DNA from: Mycobacterium terramassiliense
GTDB lineage: Bacteria > Actinomycetota > Actinomycetes > Mycobacteriales > Mycobacteriaceae
NCBI RefSeq assembly: GCF_900157385.1
Contig: NZ_LT717701.1
Location: 2,186,219 to 2,250,218, forward strand
DNA length: 64,000 nt
Direction: 5' to 3'
The translations under genes and the position numbers were made by a program. Under the pieces are notes generated by a model, which searched no databases, was not told the DNA's origin, and saw only the letters and a list, made by a program, of their open reading frames with translations. This document shows positions 33,626 to 43,654 of the stretch, in pieces (positions within the stretch are counted from its first letter, which is position 1; the number at the start of each line of letters is the position of its first letter).

Positions 33626-35368
33626 CTAGGCCTGGCCGGCGCGGGCGCCGCTCTGGACGTGCACGGGAAGGTCGTCGGCCCAGGGCTGGGTGGTGACCAT
33701 GTCGACGACGTCGATGTAGCCGCGCTCGAACTCACCGGTCGCCGCGTCGACGAGCCGGTATTCCTGCCGCTGGCGGTAGATGGGCTGCGCGTCGAGGATC
33801 ACCACCCGCACCTCGCCGGGCTCGAACCCGCAGCGCTGCTGCAGCGCCTCGACGAGGCACTCGTTGTGCATGTGCCCGTCGCCGAAATTCCACCCCAGCA
33901 CCATCGAGCAGAGGACTTCGCCCTCGCAGACGTTGTAGTCGTCCTCGTCGTAGCCGGCCAGCGCGCGATGCACGAGGGTGAACAGCGCGCGCCCGTGGGT
34001 GTTCATCCCGCGGAACGCCATGGCGAGGTGGAGCGGGACCAGGGTGTCTTCCTTCGACCCGTAGAGGCGCTCGAGCTGCAGGTGCTGCATCGGGCCCAGC
34101 GCGCGGGCCCCGGTGCGAAATTTGTCGTCGACCGAGGGCTTCACGCACCACAGCGTGGTATCCCAGTTGCCGGCGTAGTACCGCATGCCCGGGAGGAAGG
34201 AAACCTTGCGCGGGTACAGGTTTCCGACGACGACGGTGCCGGCGAGCACCACGAACAGAATGGCTACGGGCAGTGGGTTGTCGACGCTCGACAGCCCCAG
34301 CCGCGCGTGGGCAACGAACAGCGACAGCACCCCGAAGATCATGAACACGTTCCACTCCAGCGGCACGCCCATCGGGAAGGCCAGCAGGATGTTGAGGTGA
34401 AACACGATCATCACGAACGCGGCGATGGCGGTCGGCCAGCCGCCGTGGCAGAAGAACAGCACCAGCGGCACCAGCCCCTCCACCGCGGTCGAGAAGTGGG
34501 CGATGACACCGGCTAATGCGCTGGGCCGCAAGTCATCCGGATAGCTTTTGAACAGCGACCGCTTGAGGATTCCGCTGGGGATGAACGGGTTGTTCGCCAG
34601 CATCGTCGAGATGACGAACGGAAAATGCCGGGTGAGCTTTGAGGTTGCGGCGCCCAGCCAGATCACCATGAAGACCACCTTGGCCCCGACGATGATGTCA
34701 GCCCCGGAGAACAGGAACGCCAGCGCCAACGGTGCGTAGACCTCGCCGCGGGCGGCCAAAAAGATCACCTTGTCGCGCAGGCTGATCGCCGCGAGGACGG
34801 CCAGGACCGCGATGGTCTGCCACCGTGGCAGCACGCCAATTGCCGTGTCCAGGGCCGGTATTGGGCCGGTCCCGTCCGACACCAGCGCGATGACGAGCAG
34901 CGCCAGCAGGGCGCCGTAGAGCAGCGCGTCGAGCGGGGTTCGGTCGTTGCCGTTGGTCAGCGGCACCCTGCCCGGCCAGGGTGGCAACCGGGTGGTGCCG
35001 GGCCGCAGCCAGTACAGGATCGAGCCCATCGGTGGGAAGTAGCGCCCGGCCAGCGGGCCGAAACAGCAGCCGAGGCCGACGACCTCGAACAGCATGGTGT
35101 AGAGGACGGCCTTCTGGAACACGATCGGCTCGGACCACCACGTGCCCACGTCGGTGAAGCCGCCGATGCCCCTCGTCGACCACGCGAACAGCCAGCCGCC
35201 GAGGACGTACAGCGCGATCTTGACGCCGTACATGAGGTGCATCACCAACGGGGTGCCGAACCCGTTCTCGGCGATGTGGCGTGTCATCGGCACGATCCGC
35301 TCGGCGCGCGGCCGTTTGCTCAACTCGACGACGTCGACGACGGGCAGGTTGGGACGGATGAACCCCAT
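33626..35368 (-). CDS. DUF3556 polytopic membrane protein
   Basis: This 580-residue protein starts MGFIRPNLPVVDVVELSKRPRAERIVPMTRHIAENGFGTP, the typical DUF3556 N-terminus. It has about nine or ten hydrophobic helices (for example IALYVLGGWLFAW, LALAFLFSGADIIVGA and VVLAGTVVVGNLY), then a soluble C-terminal domain of about 180 residues (MAFRGMNTHGRALFTLVHRALAGYDEDDY). Members are mycobacterial membrane proteins of unknown function. The start lies 66 bp from the left copy of the tRNA-Lys direct repeat, so this gene sits just outside the inferred integration site. Confidence 0.88.
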   Translation of the reverse strand: MGFIRPNLPVVDVVELSKRPRAERIVPMTRHIAENGFGTPLVMHLMYGVKIALYVLGGWLFAWSTRGIGGFTDVGTWWSEPIVFQKAVLYTMLFEVVGLGCCFGPLAGRYFPPMGSILYWLRPGTTRLPPWPGRVPLTNGNDRTPLDALLYGALLALLVIALVSDGTGPIPALDTAIGVLPRWQTIAVLAVLAAISLRDKVIFLAARGEVYAPLALAFLFSGADIIVGAKVVFMVIWLGAATSKLTRHFPFVISTMLANNPFIPSGILKRSLFKSYPDDLRPSALAGVIAHFSTAVEGLVPLVLFFCHGGWPTAIAAFVMIVFHLNILLAFPMGVPLEWNVFMIFGVLSLFVAHARLGLSSVDNPLPVAILFVVLAGTVVVGNLYPRKVSFLPGMRYYAGNWDTTLWCVKPSVDDKFRTGARALGPMQHLQLERLYGSKEDTLVPLHLAMAFRGMNTHGRALFTLVHRALAGYDEDDYNVCEGEVLCSMVLGWNFGDGHMHNECLVEALQQRCGFEPGEVRVVILDAQPIYRQRQEYRLVDAATGEFERGYIDVVDMVTTQPWADDLPVHVQSGARAGQA

Positions 35369-35434
35369 GTGCAGCTCCTTCGACGCAGAAGAAACTACCG
35401 GCAGCGGCCGCTATCGCGCGGGCATATGAGATCG

Positions 35435-35458
35435 GTGCGCCGTCAGGGTTTCGAACCC
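35435..35458. repeat. Detached tRNA-Lys 3' fragment (att-like direct repeat, left copy)
   Basis: These 24 bases are identical to 39729-39752, the T-arm and 3' acceptor strand of tRNA-Lys plus the discriminator and one downstream base. Identity stops at both ends, and the rest of a tRNA is absent here. The intact T-stem cannot form in full at this copy. It is the expected left attachment scar of an integration into tRNA-Lys. Confidence 0.75.
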
Positions 35459-35542
35459 GACCTCCGGCCTGCGGCAATTACGCCTTCAATAGCCAATTGG
35501 TCACAGGAATTGGCGGGCCTACGGGTCTGGTGGAAGCGCGGA

Positions 35543-35761
35543 TTATCGTGCGGCCTTGGCGGCTTCGCGACGAGCCTTTTCTTTCACGTGGGTCGAGCAG
35601 GAATGTGCCATATCGCAATGGAACCGGTCACTGCATTCATGCGAGCAATAAATTGATGCCGCCGGAAGCCAGTCCGGATCGGACAGGTCACGCCGTCGGT
35701 CGTTCGGATCGAATGTGTGGCCGCAATGCACGCAGGTCTTGACCTTGGTCTTGGTAGCCAT
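35543..35761 (-). CDS. Small treble-clef/zinc-ribbon protein
   Basis: This 72-residue protein begins MATKTKVKTCVHCGHTF. Paired cysteine motifs CVHC and YCSHEC, plus further CDMAHSC residues, suggest one or two zinc sites, followed by a basic tail (KEKARREAAKAAR). ATG 35761 is chosen because TACCCT lies exactly 7 nt upstream (35769-35774 on the minus strand), a leaderless start. An upstream in-frame ATG at 35782 would lie before this promoter. The function is unknown; nucleic-acid or protein binding is plausible. It lies inside the tRNA-bounded island. Confidence 0.7.
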   Translation of the reverse strand: MATKTKVKTCVHCGHTFDPNDRRRDLSDPDWLPAASIYCSHECSDRFHCDMAHSCSTHVKEKARREAAKAAR

Positions 35762-36319
35762 GTCGGTCAGGGTACGCGCCATTGCGCCGAATCGGTGCAG
35801 GTTTCAGACCCGTTCGAACACTCGACATTTCGCAAGACATCTTCGCCCCGCGAGTTAATTACTTACGAAACCAATTCAGTCGTCGTGGTCCTCGCCATCG
35901 CCACGATTCGACACGACCACGCGGCCATCTCAACGAGGTTGATGGGCGCGAGGTCAACGGAAAGTAAATCGGAGCCTTACGGCGAAATTGCATGCAGTGC
36001 ATATCGCTTCCATGCCTCCGACTCGAACAATCGTCTCCGGGGCTTTAGCCCCACGATGCGACCATGGGCATCGCGGTGCCGAGCGTTGTTCACTGCTGTC
36101 CGCGCGCCAGTAACCCACCCTGACGTCACGTCGTCGCCCAGCAACCTGATCGGGTGGATACACGAGTGGTGCAGTTGCGGCCGGGCCGACGCGCGGCGCC
36201 GAGGCGACCGCGCACCGTCGGAATTAACTCGGCAGAAATGGCGTTGGCCACCGACGGCAAGCGCGACGAGACGAGGTGCCTTAACCTAAGTTCGTCGCAC
36301 ACTCCTAGTCGGGGGGACG
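35762..36319. other. 558-bp AT-richer gap without a recognisable gene
   Basis: Apart from the leaderless promoter of the zinc-ribbon gene at its left end, I see no supported gene here. Open frames crossing it have no recognisable domain and poor codon bias. Base composition is visibly less GC-rich than the flanks (for example the stretch of about 35850-35900), which fits acquired DNA. The promoter of mmpS must lie near its right end. Confidence 0.5.
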
Positions 36320-36745
36320 GTGTTGACGCTTCTGAAGCGGGCATGGGTTCCGCTGGTGGTCATCGTGGCACTGATCATCGGCGGCGTTGCCGTGGGCCGA
36401 CTCAACGGGGTCTTCCCAGGGCCCGGCCTGCCCAAGCCCGATCCCCGGGATGCGACCCCGCCGTATGCGGCCAAGACCGCCATCTACGAAGTCCTGGGAC
36501 CGCCGGGGACGACGGGCGTCGTCAACTGGATGGATGCGGACGCACAACCGCACAAGGCCAACTTCACCACGTTGCCGTGGTCGCAGACGATTGTCGCCGA
36601 GATGCCCGGCATCTTCGCCTACGTGGTCGCCCAAGGTGACAGCGCCTCTATCGGCTGCCGGATCACCGTCGACGGCAAATTGGTCGATCAACAACAGGTC
36701 AACACGCGCGATGCGCAGGTCTCCTGCTTGGACAAATCGGCGTGA
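36320..36745 (+). CDS. MmpS-family accessory membrane protein
   Basis: This 141-residue protein has one N-terminal transmembrane helix (WVPLVVIVALIIGGVAVGRL) and a periplasmic beta-sandwich typical of MmpS (KTAIYEVLGPPGTTGVVNWMDADAQP, LPWSQTIVAEMPGIFAYVVAQGD, IGCRITVDGKLVDQQ). MmpS proteins assist MmpL lipid or siderophore transporters. GTG 36320 (VLTLLKRAW) is used. The stop overlaps the GTG of the mmpL gene, so the two are coupled. It lies in the tRNA-Lys-bounded segment, so it is probably an accessory copy rather than the core mmpS of the genome. Confidence 0.93.
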   Translation: MLTLLKRAWVPLVVIVALIIGGVAVGRLNGVFPGPGLPKPDPRDATPPYAAKTAIYEVLGPPGTTGVVNWMDADAQPHKANFTTLPWSQTIVAEMPGIFAYVVAQGDSASIGCRITVDGKLVDQQQVNTRDAQVSCLDKSA

Positions 36746-39681
36746 CCAACGACACCAGCGACACCAGCGACACAGACGAAATCCCCGTCGCGCGGGAAGT
36801 TGAGCACAAGCCACGGGTGGCCCACGCCGTCCGCGTCCTCGCGCTGCCGATCGTCCTGATCTGGCTGCTGATCGCGGTCGGTGTCAACGTCTTCGTCCCG
36901 CAGTTGGAGAAGGTGGCCGAGGACGTCTCGGTGCCGCTCTCGCCATCCGACGCGCCTTCGGTGACGGGGATGAAGCACATCGGGGAGAAATTCAAGGAGT
37001 ACGACTCCGACAACCTCGTCCTGGTGACCCTCATCGGTGACAAACCTCTTGACCAGGACGCTCACCGGTATTACGACGATCTGGTCCGAAAGCTGAAGCA
37101 GGACACCAAACACGTCGAGCATGCGCTCGACTTCTGGGGGCAGCGGTTTACGACCTCCGGTGTCGAGAGCTACGACCACAAGTCCGCCTACGTCCAGGTC
37201 AACCTGCGCGGCGACCAGGGCGGGGCCGTCGGCGACAAGTCGGTTGACGCGGTTCGCAAGATCGTTGAGGACTCCAAGCCGCCGCCGGGGGTGAAGGCCT
37301 ACGTGGCGGGTCAGGGAGCCCTGACGGACGACACGATCGTGGTGGGTAACGCGAGCCTGTTCAAGATGACGATCATCACCGTCATCATCATCGCGATCAT
37401 GCTGACGTTCGTTTATCGATCCATCGGCACCGTGCTGCTGACGATGGTGATTCTGTTCGTCGGATTGGCCACTGGCCGGGGCGTGGTTGCGCTGCTGGGC
37501 GACACCGGCATCATGGGCCTGTCGACGTTTGCCGTCAATATGCTGACGGCGCTGGCCATCGCGGCCGGGACCGACTACGCGATATTCATGGTGGGGCGCT
37601 ACCAGGAGGCCCGGGAGCGGGGACTGGACCGCGAAGCCGCCTACTACGACACCTTCGCCGGGGTCACCAAGGTGGTGCTGGGCTCGGGTTTGACGATCGT
37701 CGGGGCGCTGGCCTGTCTGCATTTCACTCGGCTGCCCTACTTCAGTTCGTTGGCGTATCCGTGCGCAATCGGTCTGCTGGTGGTGGTGGCCGCCGGGGTG
37801 ACCCTGACACCGGCGCTGATCGCGTTCGCGAGCGGCTTCGGCCTATTCGATCCGAAGCGAAAATTCAACTACACCCGGTGGCGCCGCCTGGCGACGGCCA
37901 TCGTGCGCTGGCCGGCACCCATCCTGGCCACCGCCGTCATCCTGGCGATTGTCGGCGCCCTGGGATTGTCGGGCTTCAACCCGCGCTACAACGACCTGTA
38001 CTACCTACCGAAGAGTGCGTCCTCGGTTCAGGCGTACGACGCGGCCGATCGACACTTCACCCAGGCCCGGCTGAACCCCGACCTGTTGATGATCGAATCG
38101 GACCACGATCTGCGCAATCCCACCGACATGCTCGTCCTGGACAAGATTGCCGGAGCCATCTTCCGGGTGCCCGGCATCGAACGGGTGCAGAGCATCACCA
38201 GACCTCTTGGGCCGCCGATTCAAGATGGATCCGTTCCGTTCCAGCTCAGTGTGCAAACCGCGCCGATCCGCAGCAACCTGAACTACCTCAAGGACCGCGT
38301 CGGCGACATCAAGAAGATCACCGGCTTCCTCGACACCCAGATCACCCTGTTGGAGCGCCAGTACGCGGTGACCCAGAAACTCGCGAACGCCGCGGACGAC
38401 AGCTCGAAAACGACGGGGGAGACCGCGGCCATCACGGACGAAATCCGGGACCACATCGCGGATTTCGACGACTTCTGGAGACCGATTCGCAGTTACTTCT
38501 ACTGGGAGAGGCACTGCTACGACATCCCCATTTGCTGGTCGCTACGAAGCCTGTTCGACGCCCTCGACGGTTTCGATCAACTGGCCGAGAAGTTTCACGC
38601 TCTCACCGGCGACCTCAATCAGACGGCTACGGCGACGCGCGAATTGCTGGCGATCATCCCTGAGAATATCGCCGTCACGAAGGCGATCCGCGATACGACT
38701 CTGACCATCTACAGCACGTTCGACAACCTGGTCGATCAGTTCGACCGACTGACCGACACGAACGCCGTGATGGGAAAGTCCTTCAACGACTCTCAGATCG
38801 AGAGCCTGTTCTACCTGCCCCCCGAAATCTTCCAGAATCCGGACTTCCAACTGGGGTTGAGCTTGATGGTGTCGCCGGACGGCAAGGCTGCTCGGTTCAT
38901 CATCACCCACTCGGTGGACCCGGCGACGACGGAAGGAATCTCGTCGGTCGACAAGGAGCGCAATGCGGCCAAGGAGGCACTGAAACTCACCTCGCTGCAA
39001 AACGCCGACATCTACCTCGGCGGCACGGCCGCAACGTTTTACGACATCGCCAACGGCGCCAAGTACGACCTGCTGATCGCCGCAGTGGCCTCGATCCTGC
39101 TCATCTTCATCATCATGGTGATCGTCACCCGCGCCTTGGTCGCTGCGGGCGTCATCGTCGGCACGATCGTGATGTCGCTGGGGGCCGCCTTCGGGTTCTC
39201 GACGTTGATCTGGCAGCACCTGCTCAACTTCCAGTTGCACTGGGTCGCAACCGAATTCGCGTTGATCGTACTCTTGGCCGTCGGATCGGATTACAACTTG
39301 ATGCTGGTGTCCCGAATCGAAGAGGAGATCGGGGCCGGCCTGAAAACGGGACTCATCCGTGGGATGGGTCTCACCGGCCCGGTCGTGACCGCGGCCGGTC
39401 TGGTGTTCGCCGTCACCATGGCCACGATGATCACCAGCGATCTGCGGGCGATCGGCCAATTCGGCACCACGATCGGCATCGGCCTGATGTTCGACACCTT
39501 CGTCGTGCGATCGCTCATCACGCCGTCGATCATGACGGTGATGGGACGGTGGTTCTGGTGGCCCAAGCGGGTACGGGTCCGCCCAGCCAGCCAGATGCTT
39601 CGCTCCGTCGGACCGCGCCCACTCGTTCGTGCACTGCTGCACCAGCCGCGACACGCGGTAGCCCCGGGCCCGCAAACGTAA
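36742..39681 (+). CDS. MmpL-family RND transporter
   Basis: This 979-residue RND-superfamily transporter has two six-helix halves, each with a large periplasmic loop. The paired Asp-Tyr motifs of MmpL proton relay are present (AAGTDYAIFMVGRYQEAR in helix 4 and AVGSDYNLMLVSRIEEE in helix 10). The first loop carries GMKHIGEKFKEYDSDNLVL. Relatives export lipids, siderophores or drugs to the envelope. The substrate is unknown: no polyketide or lipid synthesis gene lies in the same island. It is co-transcribed with mmpS, and its stop is 48 bp from the tRNA-Lys 3' end. Confidence 0.96.
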   Translation: MTNDTSDTSDTDEIPVAREVEHKPRVAHAVRVLALPIVLIWLLIAVGVNVFVPQLEKVAEDVSVPLSPSDAPSVTGMKHIGEKFKEYDSDNLVLVTLIGDKPLDQDAHRYYDDLVRKLKQDTKHVEHALDFWGQRFTTSGVESYDHKSAYVQVNLRGDQGGAVGDKSVDAVRKIVEDSKPPPGVKAYVAGQGALTDDTIVVGNASLFKMTIITVIIIAIMLTFVYRSIGTVLLTMVILFVGLATGRGVVALLGDTGIMGLSTFAVNMLTALAIAAGTDYAIFMVGRYQEARERGLDREAAYYDTFAGVTKVVLGSGLTIVGALACLHFTRLPYFSSLAYPCAIGLLVVVAAGVTLTPALIAFASGFGLFDPKRKFNYTRWRRLATAIVRWPAPILATAVILAIVGALGLSGFNPRYNDLYYLPKSASSVQAYDAADRHFTQARLNPDLLMIESDHDLRNPTDMLVLDKIAGAIFRVPGIERVQSITRPLGPPIQDGSVPFQLSVQTAPIRSNLNYLKDRVGDIKKITGFLDTQITLLERQYAVTQKLANAADDSSKTTGETAAITDEIRDHIADFDDFWRPIRSYFYWERHCYDIPICWSLRSLFDALDGFDQLAEKFHALTGDLNQTATATRELLAIIPENIAVTKAIRDTTLTIYSTFDNLVDQFDRLTDTNAVMGKSFNDSQIESLFYLPPEIFQNPDFQLGLSLMVSPDGKAARFIITHSVDPATTEGISSVDKERNAAKEALKLTSLQNADIYLGGTAATFYDIANGAKYDLLIAAVASILLIFIIMVIVTRALVAAGVIVGTIVMSLGAAFGFSTLIWQHLLNFQLHWVATEFALIVLLAVGSDYNLMLVSRIEEEIGAGLKTGLIRGMGLTGPVVTAAGLVFAVTMATMITSDLRAIGQFGTTIGIGLMFDTFVVRSLITPSIMTVMGRWFWWPKRVRVRPASQMLRSVGPRPLVRALLHQPRHAVAPGPQT

Positions 39682-39729
39682 CGATTACGGGTCGTGCGCG
39701 CCGGTGAGGTGCGCCCATTCTGCTGTGAG

Positions 39730-39802
<73 letters not shown>

Positions 39803-39914
39803 CGTGTACGGCCGAGACCGCGTACGCGACAATAACAGGCGTCCTGCCGCCAAGCGAAATCCCGATGTCGTCCAGGATAGCTGCCGAGCGACGCGCGATT
39901 TCTGTGCGGGGACG

Positions 39915-41153
39915 TCAAAAAAGCGTTCCGCAGTAGGGCGCCCGCTCGGTCGCGAACGCGGCATCCAGGTCGCGCAGCGCGCCGGGGCGCAGTTCGGTGA
40001 TGCGGTCGGCCCGCAGCAGTTGGGACGCGCGGTGCGCCCCCATGTAGAGCGTCGCCAATTCGGCCAGACCGATTTCGACGTCCGCGGGCCCGTCGTGCGG
40101 TGTGCATTTGCCCGTGCCGTCACGGGTCTGGAGCAGGAACCGCCCGCCGGCGAGGTCGAGTGGGTCTGTGACGTCCAGCACTACGTCGGTGTCGGCGGAG
40201 TACACCCGCGCGCCAAGCACTTCGGGCACGTCGTTGATCCGCACCCACAGGAAATCGCTCATCCCGATCGTGGGCGCGGCACGCTGGTCGCGCAGCTTGA
40301 GGGGCAGCGGATCGTCGACCGGCAGGTCTATCTCGATGTGGTCGAACATCTCCAGCACCAACAGCGTCTGCAGCAGCTCGGTGTGGGCGTCGTCGGTGAT
40401 GGCGAAGAAGTCCTCGACGATCACCGACCCGAACGGCGGCCGGAAAGCGTGTTTGCCCGCACCGATGACGCGGTAAGCCAGGAATCCGTCCGGATGGACG
40501 GTGAAGTTCAGCGCGGATCCGTTGCCCCGCTGGGTGGGCCTGTCCTCCAAAAAGTCCGCCCACCAGGCTTCGTCGCGCTCCACCGCGCCGGTGGTCACCG
40601 CGCACCATCGTTCGTAGATTTCCGGCAGCAGGCGCTTTGCCTCGTCGGCGTTGACTTCGCGCGCCCGGCTCCCGCTCGGCGCGTCACGCAGCTTCGCGAA
40701 GCGGCGGTCGATGCAGTAGGAGTGCGTGTAGCTCGCCACGCCGGCACCAAAACCGTCGTACATGGCGGTCTGGGTCGGGACGCCGCAGACGATCGGGTAG
40801 CCGCGCTCCAACAGTTTGCCCAGTCCCTGGGAGCTGAGCTGCGCCCATATCCCGGTTCCCTGGTGCGTCGAGGCGACCGCGATCATTGTCAGCCACGCGG
40901 CCCGCAGGCTCCCACCGCCGGGCACGGTGATCCGCGCGCGGTAGATGATGGACGTCCCCACCAGGGTGGGATGTTCCGGATCGGAGTGATCCTCGGCGAC
41001 CAGGATGTCCTCGAGTTCCACCCGGCGTTTCCACGCTTTCACCGCGCGCGGGTCCACCGGGTCCCCGAAGGTGCGAGCTTGGTTCTCATAGACCGCCTGC
41101 CAGTCATTTTCGGTGGGGTGCCTGATCGTGATGGCGTCGTCCGTCGCGTTCAT
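39915..41153 (-). CDS. Eis-like GNAT N-acetyltransferase
   Basis: This 412-residue protein of the Eis family has an N-terminal GNAT domain with the acetyl-CoA-binding loop VASTHQGTGIWAQLSSQGL. A second GNAT-like domain follows, then an SCP2-like C-terminal domain. It ends APYCGTLF, keeping the aromatic C-terminus whose carboxylate takes part in catalysis in Eis. Eis acetylates amines of aminoglycosides and proteins; this one is a paralogue or orthologue whose substrate is not predictable. The start MNATDDAITIRHP is preceded by AGGCGGAT, which I take as a weak ribosome-binding site. Confidence 0.9.
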   Translation of the reverse strand: MNATDDAITIRHPTENDWQAVYENQARTFGDPVDPRAVKAWKRRVELEDILVAEDHSDPEHPTLVGTSIIYRARITVPGGGSLRAAWLTMIAVASTHQGTGIWAQLSSQGLGKLLERGYPIVCGVPTQTAMYDGFGAGVASYTHSYCIDRRFAKLRDAPSGSRAREVNADEAKRLLPEIYERWCAVTTGAVERDEAWWADFLEDRPTQRGNGSALNFTVHPDGFLAYRVIGAGKHAFRPPFGSVIVEDFFAITDDAHTELLQTLLVLEMFDHIEIDLPVDDPLPLKLRDQRAAPTIGMSDFLWVRINDVPEVLGARVYSADTDVVLDVTDPLDLAGGRFLLQTRDGTGKCTPHDGPADVEIGLAELATLYMGAHRASQLLRADRITELRPGALRDLDAAFATERAPYCGTLF

Positions 41154-41371
41154 CGCTTGTCCAATCCGCCTACTGAGGTGCCGTTTCGGTTTCGATACCC
41201 GGGTGTCGGATCGCCAAACTTAGCCGCGGTGAGCCCCGGCGACGTGGGGCGTTCAAGCGGCCGCTTTCGGGTATAGGGATACGCGATGCTGCGAGGAATC
41301 ACTCGGATTGCCGTCGCCACGCCGTGTCGCGCCGTCGCGATCGCCGTATCGCCCCCGTTAGGGGCCCCTTG

Positions 41372-42274
41372 ATGGCCGGCACGTATTTCGCCGCCCTGCT
41401 GGCGCTGGCGTCCGCGCTGTGCATCGCCGGCGGTGACGTGCTGCAGCAACGGGCGGCGCACGGCATCACCGACCGGTCCGTCGGCCACGTCGCATTGATC
41501 GCCAAGCTGCTGCGCGACCCGCGGTGGTGGTGGGGGGCACTGCTGCTGGCGGCGAGCATCGCGCTGCAGGCCGCCGCGCTGGGGCGGGGTTCGGTGCTGC
41601 TGGTGCAGGCGCTGCTGATGCTGTCGCTGCTGTTCGCGCTGCCGATCAATGCCAGGGTCTGGCGCCGCAAGGTGACCGGTGGCGAGTGGATCTGGGCCGG
41701 CCTGCTGACGGCGGCGGTGATGGTGATCGTCATCGTCGGCAACCCGCAGGCCGGGCGGTCCGGCGCATCGCTGGGCACCTGGGTGGCCGTGGTCGTGGTG
41801 CTGGCGCCGCTGCTGGTGGCGTGTTTGGTGGTCGGCCGCATTCGGGGAGGCGCCCTGGCCGCAGCGTTGTTTGCGTTCGTCTCAGGGGCGCTGTGGGGGG
41901 TCTTCGCGGTGCTGACCAAGGAGGTCGTCGCCCGGCTCGGCGACGGCGGCTGGGCGGTGGCCCGCACCCCCGAGATCTACGCGTGCATTCTCGCCGCGGC
42001 GGGCGGCGTGGTGTGGAGCCAGGCGGCGTTTCAGGCGGGGCCCTTGAGCGCGTCGATGCCGACCCTGCAGGTGTCGCAGCCCGTCGTGGCGGCGGTGCTG
42101 GGTGTCGTCGTCCTCGGCGAGACGCTGCACACCGGTCGCGCCGGGATGTACGTCCTTGCGGCGGCCGGGCTGGCGGCGACGGCAGCCATCGTGAAACTCG
42201 CGCGCGTCGAGGCGGTCACCACGCGTGACGGGGTCCAGGCGCGGCGCCAAACCTCGGTGGACCAACCGGCGTAG
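41372..42274 (+). CDS. DMT/EamA-like membrane protein
   Basis: This 300-residue protein has eight to ten hydrophobic helices (YFAALLALASALCIAGGDVLQQRAA, WWGALLLAASIALQAAALG, WIWAGLLTAAVMVIVIVG and more) in two similar halves, as in the drug/metabolite transporter superfamily. The last part (PTLQVSQPVVAAVLGVVVLGETL) is the family's typical helix 9 region. ATG 41372 is chosen because the upstream arginine-rich extension does not belong to the fold. Transport substrate is unknown. It lies between the acetyltransferase and ldtB without obvious coupling. Confidence 0.85.
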   Translation: MAGTYFAALLALASALCIAGGDVLQQRAAHGITDRSVGHVALIAKLLRDPRWWWGALLLAASIALQAAALGRGSVLLVQALLMLSLLFALPINARVWRRKVTGGEWIWAGLLTAAVMVIVIVGNPQAGRSGASLGTWVAVVVVLAPLLVACLVVGRIRGGALAAALFAFVSGALWGVFAVLTKEVVARLGDGGWAVARTPEIYACILAAAGGVVWSQAAFQAGPLSASMPTLQVSQPVVAAVLGVVVLGETLHTGRAGMYVLAAAGLAATAAIVKLARVEAVTTRDGVQARRQTSVDQPA

Positions 42275-42392
42275 ACACTGGACAGCCGCCCCGCCGAGGC
42301 CGCATCGTGGGCGCCGAAAACCCATTACAATGCTTCCACTGTTCTGGTCAGCGGTGACCAAACTATGCCGATCGAATGTGGAAGGTCACTTG

Positions 42393-43592
42393 ATGACGCC
42401 TTTGCGCAGACGCCGACCGTGGCTGGTTGCCGCCATGGTCGTGTTTGCTGTCGTCGGCGTTGCCTGCAGCGGCAGCCACACCGCCGCGCCGGTGAAGGTC
42501 ATCTTCGACAAGGGCACGCCGTTCGCCGACCTGCTGGTTCCGAAGCTGACCTCCTCGGTGAACGACGGCGCCGTCGGCGTCACCGTGGATGCGCCGGTGA
42601 CGGTGAGCGTCGCCGACGGCGTGCTGGGGTCGGTGACCATGGTCAACGAGAACGGGCGCTCGATCGGCGGTCAGCTCAGCCCCGACGGGCTGCATTGGTC
42701 GACGACCGAGCAGCTGGGCTACAACAGGCGCTACACGCTCAGCGTGAAGGCGCTGGGCCTGGGCGGCGCCGCGACCCGCCAGATGACCTTCCAGACCAGT
42801 TCGCCGGCCCATCTGACGATGCCCTACGTCAGCCCCGGTGACGGCGAGGTGGTCGGCATCGGTGAGCCCGTGGCGATCCGATTCGACGAGAACATCGCCG
42901 ACCGCGCCGCGGCGCAGAAGGCGATCGTCATCACCACCAACCCGCCCGTCGAGGGCGCGTTCTACTGGCTGAACAACCGCGAAGTGCGTTGGCGCCCAGA
43001 GCATTTCTGGAAGCCCGGCACCGCCGTCGATGTGGCGGTGAACACCTACGGCGCCGATCTGGGCGACGGGATGTTCGGCGAGGACAACGTCAAGGCGCAC
43101 TTCACCATTGGCGACGAGGTCATCTCCACCGCCGACGACACCACCAAGATGGTGACCGTGCGGGTCAACGGAGAAGTCGTCAGGACCATGCCGACGTCGA
43201 TGGGCAAGGACAGCACCCCCACCGCCAACGGGATCTACATCGTGGGTGGGCGGTTCAAGCACATCATCATGGATTCGTCGACCTACGGGGTTCCGGTCAA
43301 CTCGCCCAACGGGTATCGCACCGACGTCGAATGGGCCACGCAGCTTTCCTACAGCGGGGTGTTCGTGCACTCCGCGCCCTGGTCGGTCGGCGCGCAGGGC
43401 CACACCAATACCAGCCACGGGTGTTTGAACGTGAGCCCCAGCAACGCGGAGTGGTATTACGACCACAGCAAGAGCGGCGACATCGTCGAGGTCGTGCACA
43501 CCGTGGGGCCGACGCTGCCGGGCACCGAGGGGCTCGGGGACTGGAACGTCCCCTGGCCGGTGTGGAAGGCCGGCAACGCCAACATCAGCTAG
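42393..43592 (+). CDS. ldtB: L,D-transpeptidase (LdtMt2/LppS-like)
   Basis: This 399-residue exported transpeptidase forms 3-3 cross-links in peptidoglycan. An N-terminal signal (RRRRPWLVAAMVVFAVVGVACSG) has a lipobox-like cysteine at 25, which is weakly canonical. Two Ig-like domains (about residues 50-250) precede the YkuD catalytic domain with GVFVHSAPWSVGAQGHTNTSHGCLNVS as its active-site region, catalytic Cys344 and His342 nearby. Length and domain order match Rv2518c (LdtMt2). AAGG lies upstream of ATG 42393. Position near fas and bcp also matches the M. tuberculosis neighbourhood. Confidence 0.95.
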   Translation: MTPLRRRRPWLVAAMVVFAVVGVACSGSHTAAPVKVIFDKGTPFADLLVPKLTSSVNDGAVGVTVDAPVTVSVADGVLGSVTMVNENGRSIGGQLSPDGLHWSTTEQLGYNRRYTLSVKALGLGGAATRQMTFQTSSPAHLTMPYVSPGDGEVVGIGEPVAIRFDENIADRAAAQKAIVITTNPPVEGAFYWLNNREVRWRPEHFWKPGTAVDVAVNTYGADLGDGMFGEDNVKAHFTIGDEVISTADDTTKMVTVRVNGEVVRTMPTSMGKDSTPTANGIYIVGGRFKHIIMDSSTYGVPVNSPNGYRTDVEWATQLSYSGVFVHSAPWSVGAQGHTNTSHGCLNVSPSNAEWYYDHSKSGDIVEVVHTVGPTLPGTEGLGDWNVPWPVWKAGNANIS

Positions 43593-43654
43593 GCACGACG
43601 CCCGTTACTTTTCATTCATGTGGGCGCGACCTGGGGGGCGTAGGGTGCCCGGCC

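Noticed and set aside
35435..35520. A second tRNA-Lys gene
   Set aside because: Only the T-arm and 3' acceptor strand are present; the anticodon arm, D-arm and 5' acceptor strand are missing and the T-stem is imperfect.
35717..36289. A 190-codon open frame on the plus strand in the island gap
   Set aside because: No domain, poor codon bias, and it starts antisense to the zinc-ribbon gene.
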